Origin: Streptomyces sp. NBC_01549
Lineage (GTDB): Bacteria; Actinomycetota; Actinomycetes; Streptomycetales; Streptomycetaceae
Assembly: GCF_026339955.1 (NCBI RefSeq)
Contig: NZ_JAPEPW010000001.1
Span: forward strand, 2,506,501 to 2,570,500
DNA: 64,000 nucleotides
Direction: 5' to 3'
Below are positions 54,644 to 62,267 of the stretch, in pieces. A program made the position numbers and the translations under genes. Every line of letters begins with the position of its first letter. Position 1 is the first letter of the stretch. A model generated the notes under the pieces. It was not told the origin of the DNA, ran no database searches, and saw nothing but the letters and a program-made list of their open reading frames with translations.

Positions 54644-55558
54644 ATGACCCAACCCACGGACAACCGGCGAGAGGTCTTACTCGCCGCCGCCCTGAACGCT
54701 GCCGGCCGCGGCTGGTACGTCTTCCCGCTCCGCCCCGGCACCAAGCGCCCCGCCCTCCACGGGGAAGCCACCTGCCCGCGCACCGGAGCGTGCGAGGCAG
54801 GCCACCTCAAGTGGGAGCAGCGCGCGACGACCGACCCCGACCGCATCCGCGCCACTTGGGCCACGAGCGCGTTCAACGTCGGTATCGCCACCGGCCCTTC
54901 CGGGCTGCTGGTCGTCGACCTCGACATGCCCAAGGACAACAGCAATGGGGACGCGCCTGACGGCGCGACGACCTTTGAGGCGCTCTGCGAGCGCACCGGT
55001 CACGCCGTCCCCAACACCTACCGGACCCGGACCGCGAGCGGCGGATGGCACCTGTACTTCGCGGCGCCGTCCGGCGTGCGGCTGGCCAACACGGCAGGAA
55101 CGATCGCCCCGTTGGTCGACACCCGGGCGTGGGGCGGCTACGTCGTCGCCGCGGGCAGCATCACCCCCGCCGGACCCTACGAAGCCATGAGCGGCCCTGT
55201 AACGGCTTCTCTGCCCTCGTGGCTGCTGAGCATCCTGAAACCGGCCCCCAAGCCCGTACAGGCCCCCGCAGCGCCCGTAACGGAACAATCCCGCCGATAC
55301 GCGGGCACGGCGCTCGGCAATGAGGTCCGCAACGTCTCCGGGGCCCAACTCGGCCAGCGCGAGGCGAGGTTGTTCCGGGCGGCGCGAGCCATGGGGCGCT
55401 TCATCGCGTGGGGCGACCTCCCCCGACACGAGGTCGAGCAGGCTCTTCAGGAGGCAGGCGAGGCGGTGGGACTGCCGTCGTCCCAGTGCCGCGCCACCCT
55501 CCGCAGCGCCCTCAACTGGTCCATCGCCCACAACCAGCGCCGGCGGGACGCGGCATGA
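54644..55558 (+). CDS. bifunctional DNA primase/polymerase (prim-pol) replication protein
   Basis: A 304-aa protein of the archaeo-eukaryotic primase type. The N-terminal block YVFPLRPGTKRPALHG is followed by the catalytic acidic motif LLVVDLDMP (DxD) and then SGGWHLYF (sxH-type motif) and GGYVVAAGS. A small C-terminal helical domain follows. AICEs of the prim-pol class replicate with such proteins together with an ATPase, which is encoded two genes downstream. ATG start; 4-bp overlap with the next gene. Confidence 0.9.
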   Translation: MTQPTDNRREVLLAAALNAAGRGWYVFPLRPGTKRPALHGEATCPRTGACEAGHLKWEQRATTDPDRIRATWATSAFNVGIATGPSGLLVVDLDMPKDNSNGDAPDGATTFEALCERTGHAVPNTYRTRTASGGWHLYFAAPSGVRLANTAGTIAPLVDTRAWGGYVVAAGSITPAGPYEAMSGPVTASLPSWLLSILKPAPKPVQAPAAPVTEQSRRYAGTALGNEVRNVSGAQLGQREARLFRAARAMGRFIAWGDLPRHEVEQALQEAGEAVGLPSSQCRATLRSALNWSIAHNQRRRDAA

Positions 55559-55908
55559 CCGCCCCTTCCCATCCCCCTCTGAAGAGCATCACCCCCACCA
55601 CGGCCACGCCGCACGTCGCTCCACAGCCTGTGGACACACCGGCCGTGGGCGAGCCGAAGGGCGTCGCCGAAGGCGTCCCCATTGCCGTTCGCCCTGACCC
55701 GCAGCAGGGAGACGGCCGCTACCCCGTCGCGTGGCTGCACATCTGCGCCCCGCGCGGCGCCGTCCCGACCGCCACCTCGAAATGCCTGTGCGGCCGTGAC
55801 CGCAGCGCCGTCGGCAAAGCCCGCGTCCTCGCCCTGATCACCGACCACGAAGCCCACCGCGACGCCTGCCCGCTCCGCACTCCCCAGAAAGGGAGGACCG
55901 CCGCATGA
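55555..55908 (+). CDS. small AICE protein with Cys/His cluster
   Basis: A 117-aa protein. Its C-terminal half holds possible metal ligands (HICAPRG...SKCLCGRDRS...HEAHRDACP). The N-terminal half is Pro-rich and probably unstructured. It is translationally coupled on both sides (ATGA overlaps) to the prim-pol and the DUF3631 ATPase, so it belongs to the replication module. Family not recognised. Confidence 0.68.
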   Translation: MTAPSHPPLKSITPTTATPHVAPQPVDTPAVGEPKGVAEGVPIAVRPDPQQGDGRYPVAWLHICAPRGAVPTATSKCLCGRDRSAVGKARVLALITDHEAHRDACPLRTPQKGRTAA

Positions 55909-57077
55909 CCGACACAACGCCCGGCCCGTCCATCGACGGCGCGGCCCTGCTGAACGAGGTGGAAGCCTTCCACCGCCGCTTCAACGTCTTCCCGCTCGAA
56001 GCCGCCTACGTCGCTGTCACGCTGTGGGACGCACACGCGCACATGCTCGACGCGTTCGACTCCACCCCCCGACTCGCGTTCCTCTCGCCCGAACCGGGTT
56101 CCGGGAAGTCCCGCGCGCTGGACGTAGTCGAGACCCTCGTGCCGCGCTCCATGGCCGCTGCGGACGCATCCGCCGCCGCCCTGTTCCGGGCCGTCTCCGG
56201 GATCGACGGCGGACGGCCCACGATCCTGTTCGACGAGATTGACACCGTCTTTGGCCCCAAAGCCGGGGACAACGAGCAGCTCCGCGGGTTCATCAACGCC
56301 GGCCACGCGCGCGGACGCGTCATGTACCGATGCGTCGGGGACGGCTCCAACCAGCAGGTACAGGGCTTCCCCTCGTACTGCGCTGTCGCCGTCGCCGGAC
56401 TCGGCTCGCTGCCCGACACGATCCTGACCCGCTCCGTCATCATCCGAATGCGCCGCCGGGCGAGGAACGAGAAGGCAGAACCCTTCCGCTCCCGTATCCA
56501 CGTCCGCGAGGGCAACGTGATCCGCGACCGCCTCGCCAAGTGGGCGGAGTCCGTAGAAAAGCGCGTCGCTGGCGCCTTCCCCGCTCTGCCGGACGGCGTC
56601 ACCGACCGCCCGGCGGACGTTTGGGAACCGCTGCTCGCCGTCGCGGACGCTGCCGGGGGCGACTGGCCCCGCCGAGCCCGCGAAGCCTGCCTGACCCTGG
56701 TCAACGCCTCACGGGCCAACGACAAGGGCAGCATCGGCATCCGGCTCCTGACAGACCTACGCGATCACGTGCTCATCGGCATCGACCGCCTTCCCACCGT
56801 CGCCATCCTGGACCGCCTCAACGCCCTCGATGACGCCCCATGGGCCGACCTCAACGGCAAGCCGCTCGACAACCGGCGCCTCTCCAAGATGCTCAGCGAG
56901 TACGTCACCGTCGACGGCGACCCGATCGTCTCCCGCAACATCCGCACCGCCGGCGGAGTCCTCAAAGGGTTCTTCGCCAAGGACCTCGACGACGCATGGT
57001 CCCGCTACTGCCCGCCCCCTGGGGCCGCTACATCCGCTACACCGCTACAGCCCAGGTCAGAGCAACTGAATCTGTAG
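55905..57077 (+). CDS. DUF3631-domain replication ATPase/helicase
   Basis: A 390-aa protein with a P-loop SPEPGSGKSRALD (about aa 62-74), Walker B TILFDEID (about aa 105-112), a sensor-like segment PDTILTRSVIIRMRRR and a C-terminal DUF3631 helical region (RLSKMLSEYVTVDG). It likely opens the origin or acts as helicase with the prim-pol protein. Its 3' end and the following 130 bp contain an array of CCGCTACA/TGTAGCGG repeats. Confidence 0.88.
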   Translation: MTDTTPGPSIDGAALLNEVEAFHRRFNVFPLEAAYVAVTLWDAHAHMLDAFDSTPRLAFLSPEPGSGKSRALDVVETLVPRSMAAADASAAALFRAVSGIDGGRPTILFDEIDTVFGPKAGDNEQLRGFINAGHARGRVMYRCVGDGSNQQVQGFPSYCAVAVAGLGSLPDTILTRSVIIRMRRRARNEKAEPFRSRIHVREGNVIRDRLAKWAESVEKRVAGAFPALPDGVTDRPADVWEPLLAVADAAGGDWPRRAREACLTLVNASRANDKGSIGIRLLTDLRDHVLIGIDRLPTVAILDRLNALDDAPWADLNGKPLDNRRLSKMLSEYVTVDGDPIVSRNIRTAGGVLKGFFAKDLDDAWSRYCPPPGAATSATPLQPRSEQLNL

Positions 57078-57202
57078 CGGCGAGCCCCGATGTAGCGGCT
57101 ACGCCCCCGCACCCGTAAGCGGCCGTAGCCGCTACATCCCGCCCATCCGCTACACAAAACATGCCGCTGACCTGCGATGTAGCGGCGTAGCGGATGTAGC
57201 GG
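57002..57202. repeat. iteron-like array of CCGCTACA / TGTAGCGG
   Basis: Nine exact copies of one 8-mer. Forward (CCGCTACA): 57025, 57034, 57042, 57129, 57147. Reverse (TGTAGCGG): 57073, 57091, 57178, 57195. Seven-of-eight versions lie at 57002 and 57086. Clusters alternate in orientation and straddle the stop codon of the replication ATPase. Likely the replication origin or a Rep/Xis binding region. Confidence 0.8.
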
Positions 57203-57249
57203 ACTTCTGAGAGGCCCCAGAGAGGACGCCCGCCGAGGAGGCACGCCCG

Positions 57250-57450
57250 ATGAGCACCGCGCTCTCGTCCGCCGATCAACTGCTCTACACCCCCGAGGAT
57301 GCCGCAAAGGTTCTTCGCTACGGCCGCTCAACCGTCTACGAGCTGATGGCCGAGGGGGCCCTGAAGTACATCAAGCGAGGACGCTCCCGCCGCATACGCC
57401 GGAGCGACCTTGAGGCCTACGTGGACAGCCTCGAACCGCTGCCCAACTGA
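57250..57450 (+). CDS. xis: excisionase (AlpA/MerR-type helix-turn-helix)
   Basis: A 66-aa winged-helix protein. The pattern YTPEDAAKVLRYGRSTVYELMAEGALKYIKRGRSRRIRRSDLEAYVD is the helix-turn-helix 17 excisionase family. Length and position, directly before int and separated only by a terminator, match AICE Xis, which is needed for excision from the tRNA site. Confidence 0.92.
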   Translation: MSTALSSADQLLYTPEDAAKVLRYGRSTVYELMAEGALKYIKRGRSRRIRRSDLEAYVDSLEPLPN

Positions 57451-57463
57451 CCCGAGCCCGACC

Positions 57464-57500
57464 GAGGCGGCCCCGGACAATCGTCCGGGGCCGCCTCTTT
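57464..57500 (+). terminator. Rho-independent terminator between xis and int
   Basis: Perfect 15-bp stem GAGGCGGCCCCGGAC / GTCCGGGGCCGCCTC with an AATC loop and a TTT tail. It would limit read-through from the replication/xis operon into int. Confidence 0.85.
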
Positions 57501-57513
57501 CATGGAGGACTGC

Positions 57514-58905
57514 ATGAGCCCCCGCCCCAAGAAACTGAACATGGAATCGTCCATCTACGAGGGCAGCGACGGCTGGTGGCACGGCCGCGTCACGATGGGC
57601 GTCAAGGACGACGGCAGCCCCGACCGACGCCACCGCAGGGCCAAGACAGAGCCCGAAGTGCGGCGCAAGGTAAGGGAATTGGAGGATCTCCGAGACAAGG
57701 GGCGTGCACCTAAGGCCGGACGCAAACCGACCGTGGCCCAGTGGATGGAGACCTACCTCACCGACATCGCGAGCCTGAAGCTCAAGCCGCGTTCCCTGGA
57801 CGACTACTGGTCCAAGACCCGCAACGACATCGTTCCGGGCATCGGGCGGCACCGCCTCGACAAGCTCGCCCCTGAGCACCTGGAGAAGATGTACCGCGTC
57901 ATGCTCGATGAGGGGCACGCGCCGTCTCACGTGCTCAAGGTGCACCGCATCCTGTCGCGAGCCCTGAAGATTGCCCACCGTCGCCGGATGATCGTGGAGA
58001 ACGTGGCCACGCTGGTGGACCCGCCGGCCGTCGACGAGACGGAGGCGAACCCGTTCACGACCGATGAGGCCAAGGCCTTCCTGCAAGCCGCTGCCAAGCG
58101 TCCCAACTTCATGCGGTGGTGCGTCGGCGTTGGGATGGGCTTCCGGCAGGGAGAAACGCTCGGCCTGCGGTGGCCATACGTCGACCTCGAAGGCGAGTTG
58201 TTCCACCCCCAGTGGCAGATTCAGCGCCTTACGTGGCGCCATGGCTGCAAGGACGCGCACGCCTGCGGTGCTCGCCTTCACCGCTTCGAGCCCTGCCCGC
58301 CGGACTGCAAGACGCACAAGAACTACACGCGCGGTTGCCCCCAGCCGTGCACGAAGACGTGCACGAGGCACGCGAGCGCATGCCCTGAGCGCAAGGGCGG
58401 TGGGCTGGTCTTCACTCGCCCGAAGACGAAGAAGAGCACCAACCCCGTCCCGATCCCGCCGCCGTTCGTTCCGTACCTGCGCGAGCACAAGGCACGGCAG
58501 GAGGAAATGCGAGCGGCCGCGGGCGAGGAGTGGCAGGAGCACAAGGCGGTGTTCACGCGGCCGGACGGCCGGCCGTTGGACCCCCGAGCCGACTGGGAGG
58601 AATTCAAGGATCTACTGAAAGAGGCAGGCATCGACGACCGTCGCCTGTACGACGGGAGTCGGCACACCGCGGGCACGATCCTGAATGAGCTGGGCGTGGA
58701 CATGCCGACCATCATGGAGATCCTTCGGCACACGCAGATCAGTCAGACGCGCCGGTACGTGAAGGGAAGATCTCACCTCTCGAAGGACGCCATGCGCCGC
58801 ATGGGAGACGCCTTCATGCCGCAGCCCGAACCTGCAATTGAGACCACAATTGAGACCACGGACAGCCGCGCGGCACGTGCACGGCGCCGCCGACGGCTCC
58901 GGTAA
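57514..58905 (+). CDS. int: site-specific tyrosine integrase of the AICE
   Basis: A 463-aa phage-type integrase. It has an N-terminal AP2-like arm-binding part (GWWHGRVTMGVKDDG) and a core-binding SAM-like domain (AQWMETYLTDIASLK). The catalytic domain has the first Arg in GFRQGETLGLRW, a Y-D-G-S-R-H-T version of the HxxR box, then LRHTQISQTRRYVKG with the nucleophilic Tyr. An unusual Cys/His-rich insert (about aa 245-293, eleven Cys) probably binds zinc. The ATG at 57514 has GGAGG 5 nt upstream and is preferred to the ATG four codons earlier. The C-terminal codons overlap the right arm-type repeats. It lies 50 bp from att copy 3, so it serves tRNA-Thr. Confidence 0.93.
   Translation: MSPRPKKLNMESSIYEGSDGWWHGRVTMGVKDDGSPDRRHRRAKTEPEVRRKVRELEDLRDKGRAPKAGRKPTVAQWMETYLTDIASLKLKPRSLDDYWSKTRNDIVPGIGRHRLDKLAPEHLEKMYRVMLDEGHAPSHVLKVHRILSRALKIAHRRRMIVENVATLVDPPAVDETEANPFTTDEAKAFLQAAAKRPNFMRWCVGVGMGFRQGETLGLRWPYVDLEGELFHPQWQIQRLTWRHGCKDAHACGARLHRFEPCPPDCKTHKNYTRGCPQPCTKTCTRHASACPERKGGGLVFTRPKTKKSTNPVPIPPPFVPYLREHKARQEEMRAAAGEEWQEHKAVFTRPDGRPLDPRADWEEFKDLLKEAGIDDRRLYDGSRHTAGTILNELGVDMPTIMEILRHTQISQTRRYVKGRSHLSKDAMRRMGDAFMPQPEPAIETTIETTDSRAARARRRRRLR
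58835..58858 (+). repeat. integrase arm-type direct repeats, right end of AICE
   Basis: CAATTGAGACCA twice in tandem, encoding IETTIETT at the end of the integrase. Eleven of twelve bases match the left-end pair at 45203-45226. Confidence 0.75.
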
Positions 58906-58912
58906 AAAGCAA

Positions 58913-58949
58913 AAGCCCCAGGTCACGGCGAGTGAGAATCCTGGGGCTT
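58913..58949. terminator. bidirectional terminator between int and tRNA-Thr
   Basis: 10-bp stem AAGCCCCAGG / CCTGGGGCTT with a 17-nt loop and flanking A/T on both sides, serving int (+) and the tRNA (-). The same hairpin is present in att copy 1. Confidence 0.75.
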
Positions 58950-58954
58950 CCACA

Positions 58955-58997
58955 GAGCCGCCTTCGGGATTCGAACCCGAGACCTACGCATTACGAG
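58955..58997 (-). repeat. att copy 3 within intact tRNA-Thr
   Basis: 43-bp core identical to copies 1 and 2. Here it is the 3' half of the complete tRNA gene, so this is the chromosomal-side junction of the last integrated element. Confidence 0.95.
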
Positions 58998-59029
58998 TGC
59001 GTTGCTCTGGCCATCTGAGCTAAGGCGGC
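58956..59029 (-). tRNA. tRNA-Thr (anticodon CGT)
   Basis: Complete cloverleaf on the minus strand. A 7-bp acceptor GCCGCCT pairs with AGGCGGC; D arm GCTC...GAGC; anticodon stem ACGCA/TGCGT with loop CTCGTAA, so the anticodon is CGT; T arm TCGGG-TTCGAAT-CCCGA. CCA is not encoded. A weak promoter candidate upstream is TTACCG (59063-59068) and CATAGT (59041-59046), 16-bp spacing. It is the integration target of the AICE and of the older island. Confidence 0.97.
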
Positions 59030-59098
59030 GCGCTGTACACACTATGGTGCGATCAGCAACGTCGGTAAGTCTACACAGTTTCCGGGGGTGCTCCGTAC

Positions 59099-59127
59099 AC
59101 GCCCCGGGAGGACCGGTTCCGGGGCGT
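59099..59127. terminator. hairpin downstream of the hydrolase gene
   Basis: 9-bp stem ACGCCCCGG / CCGGGGCGT with an 11-nt loop, 10 bp past the stop codon of the minus-strand hydrolase. Confidence 0.65.
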
Positions 59128-59136
59128 GCGGGAGGG

Positions 59137-60777
59137 CTATGCGCAGCGTTTTCCCTTCGCGGGAGGGGTGCCCTGGAGGAGGTAGCGGTTGATCGTGGAG
59201 TCGATGCAGACGCTGCCGCGGCCGTACGCGGTGTGGCCGTCGCCGACGTAGGTGAGGAGGACGCCGGAGGACAGCTGGGAGGCGAGGGACTTGGCCCAGG
59301 CGTAGGGGGTCGCCGGATCCCGGGTGGTGCCGACCACGAGGATCGGGCCCGCGCCCTTCGCCTCGATACGGTGAGGCTCGCCGGTGTGCCTCACGGGCCA
59401 GTACGCGCAGTTCAGGGAGGCCCAGGCCAGGCCGTCACCGAAGACGGGGGACGCCTTCTCGAACGCGGGAAGGTCCTTCTCCACCTGGTCGGGGGTGGCG
59501 AAGGCGGCCGGGAGGTCGAGGCAGTTCACGGCCGCGTTGGCGAACATCAGGTTCGCGTACTTGCCCTTGGTGTCGCGCTCGTAATAGCTGTCCGAGAGGG
59601 CGAGCAGACCCGCGCCGTCCTTGTCCTTCATCGCCGTGGTGAGCGCCTCACGCAGCTGCGGCCAGGCCGCCTCGTCGTACATCGCCGCGATCACGCCCGT
59701 CGTCGCGAGCGCCTCGCCGAGCTTGCGGCCACCCGCGTCGCCCGCCGGGATCGGGGCCGCGTCGAGCCGCTTGAAGAAGGCGCTGAGGTTCTTGCCGACC
59801 TGGTCCGGACTCGTGCCCGGGCCACCCAGCGGGCAGCCGCTCTGGCGCACGCAGTCCTTCGCGAAGGACTGGAACGCCGTCTCGAAGCCCGCCGTCTGGT
59901 CCAGGTTGAGTTGGCGTGCGGACAGGGACGGGTCCATCGCGCCGTCCAGGACCATACGGCCCACCCGGTCCGGGAACAGGCCCGCGTACGTCGCCCCGAG
60001 GAACGTGCCGTACGACGCCCCCACGTAGTTCAGCTTCGGGTCGCCCAGGACCGCGCGCAGGATGTCCATGTCCCGGGCCGCCTCGACCGTGGACACGTGC
60101 CGCAACAGGCTGGGCGAGCGCCGGCCGCAGCCCTCGGCGAACTTCTTGTACGCGTCGACCAGTTCACCCGTCTCCCTCTTGTCGTCGGGGGTGACGTCCG
60201 CCTCCGTGTACGTGTCCATCTGGCGGCCGGTCAGGCACTCGACGGGCTCGCTGCGCGCCACCCCGCGGGGGTCGACCGCGACCATGTCGTAGCGGGCACG
60301 CACCTCCGCCGGGTAGCCGACCCCCGCATACGCCTGCAGATAGCCCACCGCCGAGCCGCCCGGGCCGCCCGGGTTGACCAGCAACGAGCCGATGCGCTTG
60401 CCGGGGCCTGTCGCCTTCTTGCGGGCCACGGCCAGCTTGACCTCGCCCGAGGCCGGTTTCGCGTAGTCGAGCGGCGCCTTCATCGTGGCGCACTCGAAGC
60501 CGGCGGTGCCGCAGCTGCGCCAGGCCAGCTTCTGGTCGTAGTACGAGGACAGCGCGGACGGTGTGGCGCGGGGCAGCGCGGCCAGCTCCGCGTCGGCCGA
60601 CGTCGTGGCCGTCCTGATCGAACTCCCCGTGGAGCAGGCGGAGACGAGCAGCGCGGTGGCGGCCAGCAGCGCGCCGCCCGTGCGGACGGTACGCATCGCG
60701 CGGATCGCGCCGAGGGGTCGGTCCGGCCGACGGGACCGGGGCAGCCGAGGGGTGCGCCTGAAGTACCTGGAGTACAT
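59137..60777 (-). CDS. secreted lipoprotein alpha/beta hydrolase, tripeptidyl aminopeptidase family
   Basis: A 546-aa protein. A basic N-terminus is followed by a lipoprotein signal (GALLATALLVSAC with lipobox LVSAC), so it is likely anchored outside the membrane. Catalytic features are the oxyanion segment NPGGPGGSAVGY, nucleophile GASYGTFLG, acid in GTTRDPATPY and histidine in GDGHTAYGRG, with the C-terminal TAP-like domain. This is the SlpD/SlpE and tripeptidyl-aminopeptidase group of Streptomyces exopeptidases. It neighbours holB-tmk as part of the conserved chromosomal context. The ATG at 60777 gives an N-terminus with several Arg before the lipobox; a later Met (MRTVRTGG) is also possible. 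Confidence 0.9.
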   Translation of the reverse strand: MYSRYFRRTPRLPRSRRPDRPLGAIRAMRTVRTGGALLAATALLVSACSTGSSIRTATTSADAELAALPRATPSALSSYYDQKLAWRSCGTAGFECATMKAPLDYAKPASGEVKLAVARKKATGPGKRIGSLLVNPGGPGGSAVGYLQAYAGVGYPAEVRARYDMVAVDPRGVARSEPVECLTGRQMDTYTEADVTPDDKRETGELVDAYKKFAEGCGRRSPSLLRHVSTVEAARDMDILRAVLGDPKLNYVGASYGTFLGATYAGLFPDRVGRMVLDGAMDPSLSARQLNLDQTAGFETAFQSFAKDCVRQSGCPLGGPGTSPDQVGKNLSAFFKRLDAAPIPAGDAGGRKLGEALATTGVIAAMYDEAAWPQLREALTTAMKDKDGAGLLALSDSYYERDTKGKYANLMFANAAVNCLDLPAAFATPDQVEKDLPAFEKASPVFGDGLAWASLNCAYWPVRHTGEPHRIEAKGAGPILVVGTTRDPATPYAWAKSLASQLSSGVLLTYVGDGHTAYGRGSVCIDSTINRYLLQGTPPAKGKRCA

Positions 60778-60952
60778 CTCGCGAGCGTAACCCTGCGCGA
60801 TGCAATGATCACCACCAGTCGCGGATCTGCCTCTTACGAGTGATGCGGTCAACACCGCGACTCAGCTCCTCGTGCCCACACCTCGCCTCAGCTCCTCACT
60901 CCGGCCCCTCGGCCCGGGCCCGGCTGTCGGCTGCGCGCACGCGCTCCTCGGC

Positions 60953-62158
60953 TCAGCCCGCCCGCAGCGCCATCGTCATCGCCTCCACCGCCAGCAGTGG
61001 GGCCACATTGCGGTCCAGTGCCTCGCGGCACGCGGCGATCGCGTCGATCCGGCGGAGGGTCGCCTCCGGTGAGCTGCCGCGGGCGAGGCGCTCGAGTACA
61101 TCCTCGGCCTCCGTGTTGGCGAGGGCCACCCGGGAACCGAGCTGGAGAGCGAGGACATCGCGGTAGAAGCCGGTGAGGTCGATGAGGGCCAGGTCCAGGC
61201 TGTCGCGCTGCGTACGCGTTCTCCGGCGCTTCTGCCGGTCCTCCAGCTCCTTCATGACACCCGCCGTGCCACGCGGCATCCGGCCGCCCTGCGACGCACC
61301 GAGGGCCGCCTTCAGGTCTTCGGTCTCCTTGACGTCGACTTCCTCGGCGAGCTGCTTCGCGTCCTCCGCTGCCGTGTCGATCAGCTCCTGGGCCGCCTTG
61401 AGACAGCCGCCGATGTCGTCGACCCGCAGCGGGAGCTTGAGGACGGCGGCCCGGCGCTCACGGGCGCTCTGGTCCGTGGCAAGGCGGCGGGCACGCCCGA
61501 TGTGCCCCTGTGTCGCGCGGGCGGCGGCCGCCGCGACACCGGGCTCGATGCCGTCACGGCGGACGAGGATGTCGGCGACCGCGTCCACCGGCGGGGTGCG
61601 CAGGGTGAGCAGGCGGCAGCGGGAGCGGATGGTGGGCAGGACGTCCTCGATGGAGGGCGCGCAGAGCAGCCAGACCGTACGGGGAGCCGGTTCCTCGACG
61701 GCCTTCAGAAGGACGTTGCCCGCGCCCTCCGTGAGGCGGTCCGCGTCCTCCAGGACGATGACCTGCCAGCGGCCGGTCGCCGGGGACATCTGGGCGCGGC
61801 GGACCAGGTCGCGGGTCTCCTTCACACCGATGGAGAGGAGATCGGTGCGGACGATCTGCACATCGGCGTGCGTCCCGATCAGGCTGGTGTGGCAACCGTC
61901 ACAGAAGCCGCAGCCGGGCACTCCGCCCAGCGCGCGGTCGGGGCTCACGCACTGGAGCGCCGCCGCGAAGGCTCGCGCCGCAGTGGAACGGCCGGAGCCG
62001 GGCGGGCCGGTGAACAGCCAGGCGTGCGTCATCTTGGACGCCTCGGGGGGCGGGGTGTCCTCGGCGATCGCAGTGACGAGGGCGTCGGCGTCCCGAGCGG
62101 CGGCGGCGAGCTGCTCGCTCACCTTGTCCTGGCCCACCAGGTCGTCCCATACGGGCAC
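60953..62158 (-). CDS. holB: DNA polymerase III subunit delta'
   Basis: A 401-aa clamp-loader subunit of the AAA+ family. It has VWDDLVGQDKV at the start, a P-loop GPPGSGRST, the zinc module CGFCDGCHTSLIGTHADV, the glutamate-rich box LEDADRLTEGAGNVLLKAVEEPAPRT and the SRC motif IRSRCRLL. Together with delta and tau it loads the sliding clamp. The GTG start giving VPVWDDLVGQ is chosen; residues upstream are not family-like. It lies 109 bp after tmk on the same strand, the standard Streptomyces order. Confidence 0.96.
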   Translation of the reverse strand: MPVWDDLVGQDKVSEQLAAAARDADALVTAIAEDTPPPEASKMTHAWLFTGPPGSGRSTAARAFAAALQCVSPDRALGGVPGCGFCDGCHTSLIGTHADVQIVRTDLLSIGVKETRDLVRRAQMSPATGRWQVIVLEDADRLTEGAGNVLLKAVEEPAPRTVWLLCAPSIEDVLPTIRSRCRLLTLRTPPVDAVADILVRRDGIEPGVAAAAARATQGHIGRARRLATDQSARERRAAVLKLPLRVDDIGGCLKAAQELIDTAAEDAKQLAEEVDVKETEDLKAALGASQGGRMPRGTAGVMKELEDRQKRRRTRTQRDSLDLALIDLTGFYRDVLALQLGSRVALANTEAEDVLERLARGSSPEATLRRIDAIAACREALDRNVAPLLAVEAMTMALRAG

Positions 62159-62267
62159 GGGGCACCGCCCTTTCGTCGCACTTTGCCTTGCCGCGTCCAT
62201 TGTGCGGGTCGCCACTGACAACGGGTCCCCCCGACCGTCCCCCGACCGCCGCTCTCAGCACCGGCTC

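Noticed and set aside
59137..60777. Thioesterase belonging to the NRPS cluster
   Set aside because: It is a lipoprotein exopeptidase in core chromosomal context, over 25 kb away and beyond the mobile elements.
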